A DNA stretch of 64,000 nucleotides from Cunninghamia lanceolata (taxonomy: Eukaryota > Streptophyta > Pinopsida > Cupressales > Cupressaceae). Every line of letters begins with the position of its first letter. Position 1 is the stretch's first letter. Of this stretch, positions 1 through 11,565 are shown one piece after another. The position numbers were made by a program, and so were the translations under genes. The notes under the pieces are model-generated. The model had not been told where the DNA came from and did not search any database. It worked only from the letters and a program-made list of their open reading frames with translations. The stretch is taken from the NCBI GenBank assembly GCA_027924645.1, contig BSBN01000293.1, forward strand, positions 8,146,501-8,210,500, given 5' to 3'.

Positions 1-526
1 CCTATATTCATATGTGTTCTACAGACACTAAGAAAACACATGATCCATAAAACCACGTAGGATTAATTGGCATCTTAATGATAAAGTTTAGGGTGTCCTC
101 AAGATAGCCAGCACTGTGAAGAAGGTCAACCATGCCACACATAACAATCAATTGTAGTTGTAATGCAATAAGGGTTACTCATATGGTTTAAGTGTGTACA
201 ACTCTCATCCACTAAACTTGCATGGCTAGATACACCTAGAACACAAGCAGAGCTTACAATGTTAGGATGTGTTCTGGAGTGCATCATTTATTCCAATATT
301 ATGAGAGCATCCCCATTTTGTACTTATCCGAGGATCATTACGATGATATCTATTTGAGGTAGGAAGGGTATGGGATTAGTATATATAAATGTGATGTATA
401 AAGAAGAGAGGGTGAAAAGTGATTGGAATGTTACATTGCTGGAAGGACAATTAATGTGAGTGTATAATGGATGAATGGATGTGATAAAATAGTGATAATT
501 AAGTAAGAAGTAAATGGTGGATGCGA

Positions 527-598
<72 letters not shown>

Positions 599-2050
599 AT
601 AAGGTATAATATATGATTGTGAATGAGAATTATGAAAAACAATTAAAGTGGTGTGAATGAGATAAGTGTGAAAAATGGATAAAATTATGATAAGTAATAA
701 TATATGAATAATTATAGTAAAATGTTCACTTAATGTGTAAATGAAGATGTAAAGAGTATTATTAATTGTAATGTAAGAAAATGAGACAAATGTTGTAATA
801 AGTCTGAGGAGAAGAATATGGTTAGGAAGAGGAAATAGTAGAATGGATGAAATATAGTAATTAATGTATTGAAAAGAGGAAGATGATTATGTAGTAACAA
901 ATGTATTGAAAAATAGTTATGGGTAGTAGTAAAGTAAAATTGTAGAAATATGGGAGAGGAGATGAGTAGGTGGTGCAAGATGTGTAGGTATGTGAGTGGT
1001 AATTATTATATCATGATGTGTATTTAAAATAAAAAGGGTAGAGGAAGATTGAAGGATGGGTAGTAATGATACACTAAATTTACTTAAATCAACATAAGTA
1101 GAGTAAATGAACTATCTTGTCCCTTAAGCAAAATGTTTCAAAAACAAAGGTCTTCCAAATGTATGAATGCAATAAACAAACATGAAATATGTGCATGGGT
1201 ACCTTATAGACTTCGAAAATTGATTAATGGTACCTATTGCTCAATACTATTGATAAAATAGATAATAGTATTACACTTTTCAAACCTAACTATTTAATTA
1301 GCTATTGGAATTTGATTATGTATTATGACAAAGTGAAGGATAGAGTCCCCTTATATGAGTTTACGTTTCCTTGGATAATAATGGTAGAAGTATAATGTTT
1401 AATAAGAATATTTTAATGAACAATATTGAACTAATGATATCATCGAGGAAATACATAAAATTTTGTTCCTTGGGAATAGATTTCAACATCAAGGGTTAGG
1501 TCAAATACTTAGTAGAAGCTTGTTGTGAGAATCAAAGATGGATTTGCATTAACTCTTTAAACAGTTGTTAATCTAAGATGCTTTAGAAAGTACAAAATGA
1601 AAAAACTTAATGTTTTGAAAACAAATTCCCCTAATCTTGAAATGTGATCAAAGAACCCCTCATTTTGACCTATGAATTAGAAATCAACATTATTTATCAT
1701 AAACTCAACTAAAGAAGTTAAGTTAAACTCTTGTTGAATAACTTATCTTGTTAGATTACAAGCCTTAATTTGAGTTTGAAATGATTATGCAAGAAAAGGA
1801 TCTAGTACCTTACATTTGAAAATAAAGATTAATTTGATATGTGACTACACATTATCATTTTATTTTGAACAAAGTTTACTTGATGTTTGCTTAAGTATCC
1901 TTTCCAGTTTATGTTTACGAATAACGTGAAGTAAATTAGTATCTTCTAGCATTATATGTACAATTGTTTATACCTAATCTTATTCTTTACATGCAAGCAA
2001 AGAAGCTTATTTCTTCTCATTTCCTTTTAAGTTATCATATGAGTTTTTCT
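1..2050. other. AT-rich DNA, no gene recognised
   Basis: Very AT-rich sequence, purine-rich on the + strand from about 400 to 1060. No reading frame resembles a known protein, and no terminal repeats or RNA genes are visible. The only clear structure is the (AT)n tract listed separately. Confidence 0.6.
528..595. repeat. (AT)n microsatellite, about 34 units
   Basis: An uninterrupted run of AT dinucleotides about 68 bases long. It is self-complementary and likely to vary in length between individuals and between assemblies. Confidence 0.98.
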
Positions 2051-3292
2051 TTTCTACTTAGCTAGGTAAACTTTTAAGTAAACGTCCAAACTCAAACCAA
2101 TCACAATGTTCGGTTTATACGGTACCTTTGGGTTACATTTACGGGTAAAGTTGTTCCGTTGAACCAAGTACCTCGTGCCTAGCATAGTTGCAACAACGAC
2201 GTCTAGGTACAGTCCCTCTAAATCGTCAGGTAGTAATAAGGGACATGTCAAAGTTAATTCAGCAAGAAGGGAAAATCTCCTCGAATACTTCATTAAAAAG
2301 ATTAACTAAAAAGAGAGGACGAGTCTATCGAAAATAGTTGTAGGACGATTACCATGATAGAAAACTTTTTAAAAACTATCAATGGGAAACCTCGTCGAGC
2401 AAATATGCGTACTAGGTAAACTATTCACACATGAAAACTTAAATGTCAAACACTCCCAGGAGGTGTGTTTATAAACTAGTTTCTTAGGAATTCCGTCACT
2501 GTATCACTCGAGTGGGTGGAAGTTGGTGAAGAACTATGTACCACTCACAGTTGCATCAAACATAGTGCAAGATAGAACTACATGTTCACATTCTTCGTGT
2601 CGGTCACATCGGAAGGAGGCGTTAATCCCATGGATACAGGGTATGTATGCAGTCTGGATGGTGAAGGATGCTCCCAGTACTTAGGTCCCTCAGATATAGG
2701 ATACTCTTTTATAATCAATTTCGTAATCCCAATCCCTAGTTTACAAGTTTAGCTAGGTAACTAAGAAGTCTCTTAGTACTCAGAAGAATCCTTGGGGTGG
2801 ATTACTTGTACTCAGCTTTGCTGAAACTGAGGTGTGTACAAGTCAATGTTATTTATCCCCTGGTTGACATCATCAGCATAGTGCTTGGGCAGATTGTGGT
2901 CTCCAAGAAGTGATTCAAGAACCTATATTTGTCCCAAAGGAGTTAGAAGTCTCTGGCCAGAGCATAATGATTCTTGTCCTATTTAGTCTGTTTGGCTACC
3001 ATGTTTACTTATCTCGTATTGGATAGAGTCTTGGTCTATTTGACCACTAGGCCATTTGGCCATCATTTGATCTACCCCGTATTGGGTAACGATAAGGTCC
3101 GTTAGACCCGGTTCCTGAACCTGTTTGCCCAAAGGATAGAAGAGCCCAGTTTGGCTTAAGAATGTTCCATTTGAACATATGGCCCATATTGGATGAAGTT
3201 TTCCTAAGTACCCAGTCAAAGTCTTGATCTATTCCATATTAACTTGTTAATAAAGTAATTTTTTTTGAAAATTCGAGTTTGGACCAAGCAGG
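2051..3292. other. Unassigned stretch of higher GC content
   Basis: GC content rises compared with the first 2 kb. Short open frames on the minus strand (for example 2054-2293 and 2983-3219) have no motif I recognise. It may be an old retrotransposon piece, but I see neither terminal repeats nor protein motifs. The homology between the two LINE copies starts only just downstream, at about 3293. Confidence 0.4.
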
Positions 3293-5470
3293 TCCTTACA
3301 CTTGAGACTAAATTAAAATTTTGGCTATCTAACTAGGATCATGACACATACCAAACAATTTTTTGTCATTCGTCCCCACATAGTTCACAAAATTAGGGTT
3401 AGGTCTTTTAAGCCTTAGTGGAAGGATTGTAAATGATATCCAAATACACCATTTCACAACTATAGACCTCACAAGGAATATTTATGACTTATGCCTCATC
3501 TCCCCATGGTGACCCAATTAAACCTTCATTAGCACCTCCAGTCCTCTTTGGGCACTTGGTACTATAGATTCTAGACTATTTGGTCGACTTATCTTGAGCC
3601 CAAGTTGTCTCATTTTACCTGTTGTCCATTCTTTATCAAGGTGTTCCCTTAGGCTCTTAGTTGTCTCATCTAGGAGTTTTTAATCCCTGCTATTCATTAT
3701 GTGAACAACTCGACATTCTCAAGCACCTTTTTTCGTTCTACACTAGAGTCTAGTAAACTTGGCCTTGGATTCATGGTTTCTTCAAGTTATTCAGGCTTAT
3801 CCCATTCTTGTGGCATATGGTTTTACTAGGAGATTAGCCCTACCCGCCTTTCAAATTCACCTAGATTGGCATGATTTTAGGGTGGAGATTCTTTTAGCAT
3901 TTGGAAAGATAATGTATTTTCTATTTTTAATGATTGTGCAATTGATATGCATTTTTATCTTTACACTAAAGTTGTGATTTACTCTAATGTGCTTATGCAA
4001 ATTGAGGTGCAAGAAAATAAAGTTGTACTTGAAGTTGCCCATCTATAGGTGCTTTTAGATTATTAGGGTAATGCCCCTTGTATAGTTGCTAGAGTCCCGT
4101 CATCCTTTGCCTCCTACTAGAGTCACTCTCCTCCACATGGGAACAAATGTGGACTTAGCCAACTTGTCAAAAGGGATCATGGCTCCCAATCACATAGCTC
4201 TTAGCATTCTAAAAGACCCAAGGATTGTGATGCATGTAGATGGTCTAAGCCTTCTTGTCCACCATTGGCCTCTCCACACGAGTGTAGTGCCCCTAGTTAG
4301 CTAGACTCCAACAAGTTTCTTCTTCACCTGGATCTAGCCATCTCTCATGTTTGTGCTCAGCAACCTACAGATGAAGACCAATAATAAGAGGGTACTCTCA
4401 CTAGTTGGGAACCGATTGATGATGATTCTATCCCCACTGATGTATGGGGCAAACCCAATGACCATGACCCCCCTTGATGGTATAGCTCTCACTGCCTAAC
4501 AACTTTGTTGTTGTTTGGGCTTGGCCCTATTAGACTTTGTTTTGATCTGTCATCTTATTCTTTGAGCTTGGTGCCTCTTAGACTATAAAGGTGTGCCTTC
4601 TACCACCCACATTTTTTATGAATAGGGGAGAGGACCCAGTACATGCACACCCTAACTTCGTACATGTCAAGCTCCTAAACATGACATTAGATTTTTCATG
4701 AAAATTTCAACATATCTCCATATTTGAGTTAAGAGCTTAAAGCTATTGTTTGGAGTTATAGGTATCAACAATATAGCCTAATCAGCTACATCTTCGTCAA
4801 GTTATCCAAAAACATCTAAAAAAAAGTTAGACCAAAACATGTACACCAAGGCACCTATTACCGATTGCCTTATGTGTCACCATATGATTGGTTGTTTCTT
4901 TGATGTGGCATGTAGAGTGTATTCTTACACATGTATATGTGCACATGCATTGGTTCTTTATTAATTTTTTACTAGTATATTATTTCTCAACTTCTATTCT
5001 TTTCATATATTTAATTGGGGGTTTAAGTACACAACACCATAACAACTATTGGAACGTGGTTATCTATTAAGATCCTTTCCCTAATATATTTTGATTTTTA
5101 AGTTTATATAAAAATAAATAAAACCATTATTCATGAAAATTTTGACAAAACAGGAGATACCTACATAAGATCGTACAATAAAACATTTTTTTATTGTATT
5201 AAAAGCTAAAGATACAGAAAACTTTGTCAGCGCAAGAAGCTGCACGGTTGGCTAGATAAATGGGTCCGGGTATAGTATGCGGCATGCTGAGCTGTAACTG
5301 TATTAAATAGGTCCGTGCATAGTTTTGAATGTAAAAGGAGTGTCAAGAAACCAATAACGTGGAAGGCGTAGATTGCATTAAATCCGCCTAAGCATTTAAA
5401 ACAATATTCTGACCATCTCTAATAATAGGAAAAAGTGGCGAGAAACACGATGTCTGATGTTTGAAAAGAA
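3293..5470 (+). mobile_element. LINE (non-LTR retrotransposon) 3' fragment, copy A
   Basis: A 5'-truncated copy of the LINE also found at 7191-7683 and 38546-39607, with similarity starting abruptly at about 3293. The early part translates to the zinc-binding region that follows reverse transcriptase in plant LINEs: near 3690-3740 it reads NPCYSLCEQLDILKHLF, a decayed form of the CPLC...H...C pattern. Stops and frameshifts are frequent, so it is not functional. The later part (about 3760-4620) is conserved between the copies but I do not recognise it. The copy is interrupted at 4625-5081 by a MITE-like insertion that copy B lacks. It also supplies the uninterrupted sequence (ATTCAGGCTTATCCC near 3790) that shows what the element 1 target looked like before insertion. 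Confidence 0.6.
4625..5081. mobile_element. MITE-like insertion of about 457 bp
   Basis: Present in LINE copy A and absent at the equivalent place in copy B (near 39366, where GAATAATATATTTT is continuous). The insertion begins GGGGAGAGGACC and ends AGATCCTTTCCC, an imperfect terminal inverted repeat. A TA dinucleotide at 4623-4624 is repeated at 5082-5083, as expected of a 2-bp target-site duplication. No coding capacity is visible. Copy B has a similar start (GGGGAGACGGCC at 39608), which suggests a second family member there. The family is not identified. Confidence 0.5.
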
Positions 5471-6384
5471 GGGCAAGAGAATAGGTATTTCTCCTCTTCA
5501 CTTCATTTTCGCCTAATGAAAGGCTGACGAAACCTTCAAGACCCTAATATTTAAAAAACTAGCAACTGGATTCATAGGTTTAATGGGCATAATCTTTTAC
5601 AACTAAACAAGTTTATTTGTAAGGCACCTAATTTAATCTTGTTTTTGAAGTTGTGTGTGAAGTTCTCTCTTTGGTCCTATTAACTGAAAAGGAACTAATG
5701 TGGAGCAACAAGGGTAAGTGGCATGAGCTTAAGGGTTTTGTCAATTGCATGACCAAACATGTGATTGCAGTCTCCTACTCTAATCTCTTCAAGCACTCTA
5801 CTCAAACATCATCTATTTTAATGGCAAAACAATCAATAACAATTTTACAACTCATCCACACCAAAATGTGGTAAACATTTATCCTATTTTTATTGGCCAA
5901 AGTTAACATTTGACTGTTGAAGTGGATGATGTTTAAGAATAACCCTTTTCACGGTGCTAGTAGTGAGATGACCACAAACACCATGTTCAATGTTAAGACT
6001 GTTGTTTAATGTTGACAAGCACTTTGCACTGGTTGACATATAGACCCATGATTGTCCAAATGGTTGCATCAACAAATCAAATGGTGAGTGATGTGAATGT
6101 ATGAAAGAAAGAAAGAAAGGAAATGAGCCAACTATTTGTTTGCTTACATTGAGAGCGATAAGAGGACATAGCTTATGAATGTTTATTAAGAAGTCTAAAG
6201 GAGGGATATTTGTAATTAACTTCCTTCTCATGAAAGGAGGCCAACACATTTATTGTCCTTGTGGAGTGTGGATGAACCTATACTTTGATAACGCTATTGG
6301 TTTCATGAAGTTGTGGTACATCCTTGACAACATTATTGATGTCTGGGAACATGGATGAAATGGATCGACACTCTCAACAACTTG
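5471..6384. other. Stretch between LINE copies, nothing firm
   Basis: No recognisable protein or repeat boundary. It may include the decayed 5' portion of LINE copy B, whose recognisable coding similarity starts only at about 6390. Short open frames (5653-5874 plus, 5890-6249 minus) show no known motif. Confidence 0.35.
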
Positions 6385-6534
6385 CAACATATATTCCTTT
6401 AGCTGGAAATGCATTAATCATGGATAGGTTTTCATATTTATGGGCATCCTCTTTTCTTTTCAAGCTTCTCCAATTGCCTTATGGTGAGCTGTTATATCTA
6501 GAATTGAGAAAAAATTAGTTTGTTGGGTTACCAA

Positions 6535-6556
6535 CTCTCTCTCTCTCTCTCTCTAG
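6535..6556. repeat. (CT)n microsatellite
   Basis: About eleven CT dinucleotides inside the decayed LINE sequence. Confidence 0.9.
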
Positions 6557-7679
6557 TAAATTCTAGGTGTGTTCTAAGATTTTGACAACTAATCATGTTT
6601 ACTATTCCTCTTGTTGGGTCCCTTTTAAGGCCTCCTATTTGAAAATTGAGAAATTGCTTAGGGATTTTCTTTGAGCCTCTACTAAAGGTAGCAAAGGCTT
6701 TCATCATGTGGATTGGGAATATTGTTGTCTCCCCCATGATGTTGGGGGAAAATGCTTACTCTCAATCCATTGACAAGTTCGAGAACATTGTGTTAAATGG
6801 ATTATAAGGACATTGGAAGGTGAGGATGCTTGGAAACTCCAAATTTGACAAATTGTATTTCATTTAGAGTGCCCTCTAAGCATCCAACTTGGAAAGGCCT
6901 TGTGATTTATACTCTCCTCACTATGAAGGAACCCATTTAGATACAAGGCACTTTTGTAATCAAAAGCATTTGGAAGTCTTGGAATTAATGAAGCCTTAGC
7001 TTTTGGGAGTTGGCAATGACTTCTATAATGCCCTTTTCCATTAATTAGCTATCTATTTGGTGGTCTCTACATCTTTCTTGTCAAGACCAACTTCTAGTGA
7101 AAGCCCCTTGAGTTTGAGCTTTGAGGTTTTATAATAGAGGAATTAAAATGCTACTAGATCTTTTCAATGAAGTCACCAAATTTTTTGACTTGGCTTGAGG
7201 CTAAATTGAAATTTTGGCTATCCAACTAGGAGCATGAGACATACCAAACAATTTTTGATATCATTCTTCCCCACATGGTCCATAAAATTAGGGTTGGGTC
7301 TTTTAAGCCCTTGTGGAAGGATTGGAAATGGTATCCAAATACACCATTTCACAACTACCGACCTCACAAGGGATATTTATGGCTTATGTCTCATATCCCC
7401 ATGGTGGCCTAGTTAAATCTCCACTGACACCTACAGTCCTCCCTGGGCACTTGGTACTATAGATTCTAGATTATTTGGTCAACGTATCTTGAGCCCATGT
7501 TGGCTTATTTTACATGTTGCATTCTTTATCAAGGTCTTCCCTTAGACTCTTAGTTGTCTCATCTAGGAGTTCTTAATCCACATTGTCCATTATATGGACA
7601 ACTTGACACTCTCAAGCACCTTTTCTGGTGCACCAGAACCTAGGAAACTTGGACTTAGATTCATGACTTCTTCAAGCCA

Positions 7680-7683
7680 TTCA
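7680..7683. repeat. Target-site duplication TTCA, left copy of element 1
   Basis: TTCA directly precedes the element end GGGCAGG and is repeated at 38542-38545 directly after the other end. LINE copy A has this sequence once (ATTCAGGCTT near 3790), so this is a true duplication of a 4-bp target. Confidence 0.9.
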
Positions 7684-7730
7684 GGGCAGGTGGAAAAAGT
7701 TAGGGGGCCAAAAAGTGGCCAACTTTTTTA
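7684..7730. repeat. Terminal inverted repeat, end A of element 1
   Basis: Reads GGGCAGGTGGAAAAAGTTAG followed by GGGGCCAAAAAGTGGCC. It matches end B of the same element and both ends of element 2 (consensus start GGGTAAGTGCAAGAAGATGG) with several substitutions, so this is the most decayed of the four ends. Confidence 0.85.
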
Positions 7731-7746
7731 TAAAAAAAATTAAGCT

Positions 7747-7798
7747 GTAATGTGAACATGTTATAACACGCTCACGTTATAATGTGCTCATGTTATGG
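7747..7798. repeat. CpG palindrome cluster, end A of element 1
   Basis: Tandem palindromic units of the form ATAACRYGCTCRCGTTATAA, here with some CpG changed to TpG or CpA (AACACGCTCACGTTATAA, TGTGCTCATGTTAT). The same units recur at nine places in the two elements and nowhere else in the window. Confidence 0.85.
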
Positions 7799-7838
7799 CT
7801 TGGTGATGTCGAGCCTAAGGCTCAGTAACACCAAGCCA
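7798..7838. repeat. Hairpin between palindrome clusters
   Basis: GGCTTGGTG at the left pairs with CACCAAGCC at the right, around an inner palindrome GAGCCTAAGGCTC. A related arm pair (CCCAAGCC / GGCTTGG) lies beside the palindromes in end B of both elements, near 37687-37710 and 41507-41528. Confidence 0.75.
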
Positions 7839-7871
7839 TAACACACTCACGTTATAACATGAGCGCGTTAT
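7838..7871. repeat. Second CpG palindrome cluster, end A of element 1
   Basis: ATAACACACTCACGTTATAA joined to CATGAGCGCGTTAT, the same unit as at 7747-7798. It lies about 150 bp upstream of the accessory gene start and could be a regulatory or transposase-binding site. That role is inference. Confidence 0.8.
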
Positions 7872-9549
7872 GCTCTACTATTTTAAAAAAAGCTCGCATT
7901 TCATTTCATTGTTTCACTACATTTCATAGCAAACCCACAGCTTGGAGACAAAGGAGAGCGCGCTTGTATTATCGAAGGGCATATCGTCAATAATTTGTAA
8001 TTGATTTATCGTCAAAATACTGCCATGACGTCAGGGAGACCGAAGGAGTAAGTTCTATTTGCTTTCTTGTGTGAATTTGTTGCTAAATAGGTAGGTTCAA
8101 GTAGTTTTTTGATGTAAATTTCTTTAATTTACAGGAATTGATAATGCACCTCCTCCTCCTAGAAATCCACAAAATCTTCCATCACCTAAACAACAAATAC
8201 CTGCTGAAGAACAACCCCAACAACAAACACCTCCATTCATTCCTCAATATGCCCCTAGAACATAAGAAAATATAATGGGGCAAATTGAAAATAATAAAAA
8301 ACAAATTGAGGACACAATTGGAAGGTTGAAAGAACTTACAACTTCAACCTTGCATAGATCCACATTTTCTCAATCTCTTGTATCTATGTTATCAAATGTA
8401 GATTCAATTAGCAAGCAAATCTCTCTAGTTGGTCAGAAAAGATGAGATAATTTAGAGAGTTCTATGCAGACAAGTTGTGCTATGAACAAGTTAAAAATGA
8501 ACAAATTACAAAATTGGACTTGTGTTCTATTTTCACAGACCCACAAACAAATCAACCTCTACCCCTTACATGCAAGAAGTTCCCTATCCATTGGTGCAAC
8601 AACTAAGTGATAAGGGACAATTTTGGGCAGAGGTGGTGGATGGGTTTTGACCATCCTCCATGCAACAATAATGAGGTCCCGTAATATTTTTGGAGGAAAC
8701 TCTATTGCGAGTTTGTCAAAAATAAAGTGCCATACTATTTTGATATGTGAGAGTTCTAGGTTAGAGGTAGGGGGTCAGCACAGGATAGACCAAAGGTACG
8801 TGTTGACTGACAATGGCCAGCGAGATGAGCACTCGCCAGACCTTCCCATGAGCACATCTCTATCCCTTCCATTGTGAAGGAGAGTGTTGAGGTCGAGACA
8901 CTTCAGTCCATTAGTGCCTTGACCTAGAGCATCATAGAGCATACTAGTCTTGCATCATAGAATGGGCCAGGGGAGAGTTCGAGGAGTATGGTTCCACCCC
9001 ATACTTGTCAGGTTTGCGGGTTAGCCTTTGGTTATGACCCCACGGATAGTCGGGACGTAGGTGTGCAGGCTACATCTGCAGCTGAGCAGATGGTGATGAC
9101 AGATGCCCTCCTGAGTGAGACTTTCAACCTTGATACTCAGGTAAATCTTAGCAAGTTCATTGAATTTAATTTATTAAATTTTATTTTTGAAATGCAAGAT
9201 TAAGTAATTTAGTTTGATGATTTTAATGAAATTTTAGGGTCATAGCTTGATGCAGTTTTCAACGATTGTCCACCTCCATATTACACTACGACATCTAGTT
9301 GGGGTATGTAACTAGTAAACAATTATAAATATTACATATGAATAGCATTGTTATATGAATGGTATTCTAATATCTAATTTTGGATGTTGAATAGGTTATT
9401 CTTGGAGATTTCACAGCAACACCTGCCAGTGGTGGTGGAGTTCAAAGCTTCACTCAGGTAATAAAATAAATAGTTTAACAAATGAATTGTACTTACTAGA
9501 TTTTTGTATTTTATATTCATATCATTGATTATATTGCATTGCACATCTT

Positions 9550-11200
9550 TCAAACTCAAAGCATTACTAAACATTGCATAGCTAATAACTAGATGTTGAT
9601 AGATGACAAAATTTTAATTACAATATAGTTATTTGAAAAAATGCCTCAAAGAAATGTGGTCTCATGAAATGCATGACAAGAAGATGGAAATGGTACCATT
9701 GATGCCTCTAAACTTAACATAGTCCTATGCTTGATTTATTTGTGATAGTCTTCTAGGGCAGTCTGCATGGTATTTTGCATACTAATTCGGCTATCAAGAC
9801 TGTTCTTGTGATGAGAAGACCATGAGTTAGGTGTATAAACAATCCCTAAACAATAAATGATAATAATCTAGAAAAACATGAGGTCAAACAAATGTATAAC
9901 AATTTTTATGATAGTCCTATCTATGACAGCCTTATACAACATTTGCATGGCAACACCTTTAAAGTTTGCACAAGGATAGCTTCTTGAACTCAATGATAGG
10001 GCCTTGGACCATTTTCTATGCTATGACTACTATAACTAATTAGTAACATGACTATCACAAGGTGGTTGGGTAACTCTTTTGTATAATAGTCCTTTTGTAA
10101 AATCAATGATGTGTGTTCTTGTTGAGTGGCAAATCCTCTTCCATTGTCATAGAAAGAAACACATGCACGTTAGGTCTTATCGGGAAAATTCTTAAGCATT
10201 AGATCAACAATCAATCCCATGAAGATACTAAAACCCCCATGATGACAATCCCCTAGATCTATAACATATGATTTTCAATTTGAAAACATGACTGTTCTAT
10301 TTATAACAGTCATAAATAACTGATCAACATTGAGAAATGACAATTTCAAAGGCTTATAACCACATTTGCACTGATGACCACACTTTGTAACTTTAATATC
10401 ATCAAGATAGTCCTTCAAAACTTGCCTAGCAACCTAAAATATGACCCTAGCATAATATGGACAGTCACTAATGACTATACTATTGGGCATAACAATCATA
10501 TGGTAACCAATTTTCCATATGGAAGGCTTGAAGGAAAATCTTCTTAGCAGTTGTATAGTCCATCATGTATGTGGCATGTTTGCATTCTTGGATGATAGAT
10601 TGGTACTTCCTTACACTAACAAGATTGTTAAGATAGCCTAAAAACTTCAACCAAATTCTTTAATCCATATTCCATATAGACAATACTCAAATTTACACCA
10701 CCTTGACAGTCACACACATGCATATGACAAAATTTTCAAAATAGATAATAATCTCAAACAATACCCTAGGGTTTCAACATGGAATCTTCAATATTTGAAT
10801 AATAGAATAATATACCCTAGGATTCTACCATGATGACAACATCCAAAACCCACTTGATTGTCATGGCATCCCCCACTACTATTACTAATGTAATTTCTCA
10901 TGAACATGACAGTCCTTGATTATTACAACAATACACACCCTTGTATCCTTCATGCAACTTCTGAAAATTATGTTAAAATGACTAGATTATAATTGTACAA
11001 GAATGCATGACCAAGTTGGTGAAGGAGATTTATTGTCATTTATGAGCTATGATTGTCATAATCATTGGAGGCATTGTCATAAAGGGAGTTGTGTAGGATG
11101 AAATGTTGTTTGGGAAAAACTTAGGACTATTATAGACACTAAATGTTTGGATAGAGTCAAAACAGAGACATTTTGAGTTGCAAAGAGCTGTTACTGGAAT
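9550..11200. other. Unidentified insertion in intron 4 of the accessory gene
   Basis: Intron 4 is 1791 bp here but only about 173 bp in element 2, with homologous sequence at both intron ends. The extra ~1.6 kb has no open frame with known motifs and no clear terminal repeats. Short words such as GACAGTC, GATAGTC and GACTGTC recur through it on both strands. It is probably a mobile element, but the class is unknown and the borders are approximate. Confidence 0.45.
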
Positions 11201-11560
11201 CTTGAATCATGAGCCTAATATATTCTAACAATGTTGTTTTATTTTTAGATGATGCAAGATGCAGAGACACCTCCCGAAGTTCATAGGGGAATGGAGCATG
11301 GTGTGTCCTCTATGATTCATAGCTCCATGCCTTTGATGGGGGTATGAGGAAGATTAGTAAATTTTAAACTACATTTGTTGTTATAGTTGTTTATTTTTGA
11401 AAAATCAAATGACTATTGAGTTGAAGTTTAATTTCTATCTGGATGGTTTCTATAGGACACGACATCACCACAACCTAATCCTGGTACTGAGGCAAATGAG
11501 GAGACAGATTTTTGGATAGCGGTAAGTGATTATTTTGTTAAATGTTTCATTTTTTATAGT

Positions 11561-11565
11561 GTAAT
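11561..11565. repeat. Target-site duplication GTAAT, left copy
   Basis: GTAAT precedes the left LTR and is repeated exactly at 23897-23901 after the right LTR. A 5-bp duplication is typical of LTR retrotransposon integration. Confidence 0.9.

Larger units (their letters stand above)
6385..7683 (+). mobile_element. LINE fragment, copy B, part before the element 1 insertion
   Basis: Decayed C-terminal half of a plant LINE ORF2. Near 6395 the + strand reads SLAGNALIMDRF, like the SLAGR start of the region after the polymerase palm. Near 6666-6752 it reads DFL(stop)ASTKGSKGFHHVDWEYCCLP, which matches the conserved NFLWG...KGFH.V.WD..CLP...GG block of plant LINE reverse transcriptases; the stop replaces a tryptophan (TGG to TGA). 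Near 7575-7640 it reads CPLYGQLDTLKHLFWC, a zinc-binding zf-RVT motif with one cysteine changed to tyrosine. The homology to copy A runs up to TTCA at 7683, where element 1 interrupts it, and resumes at 38542. Confidence 0.7.

Noticed and set aside
2054..3219. Minus-strand open frames as host gene fragments
   Set aside because: No recognisable motif, no splice structure and no second copy to support conservation.
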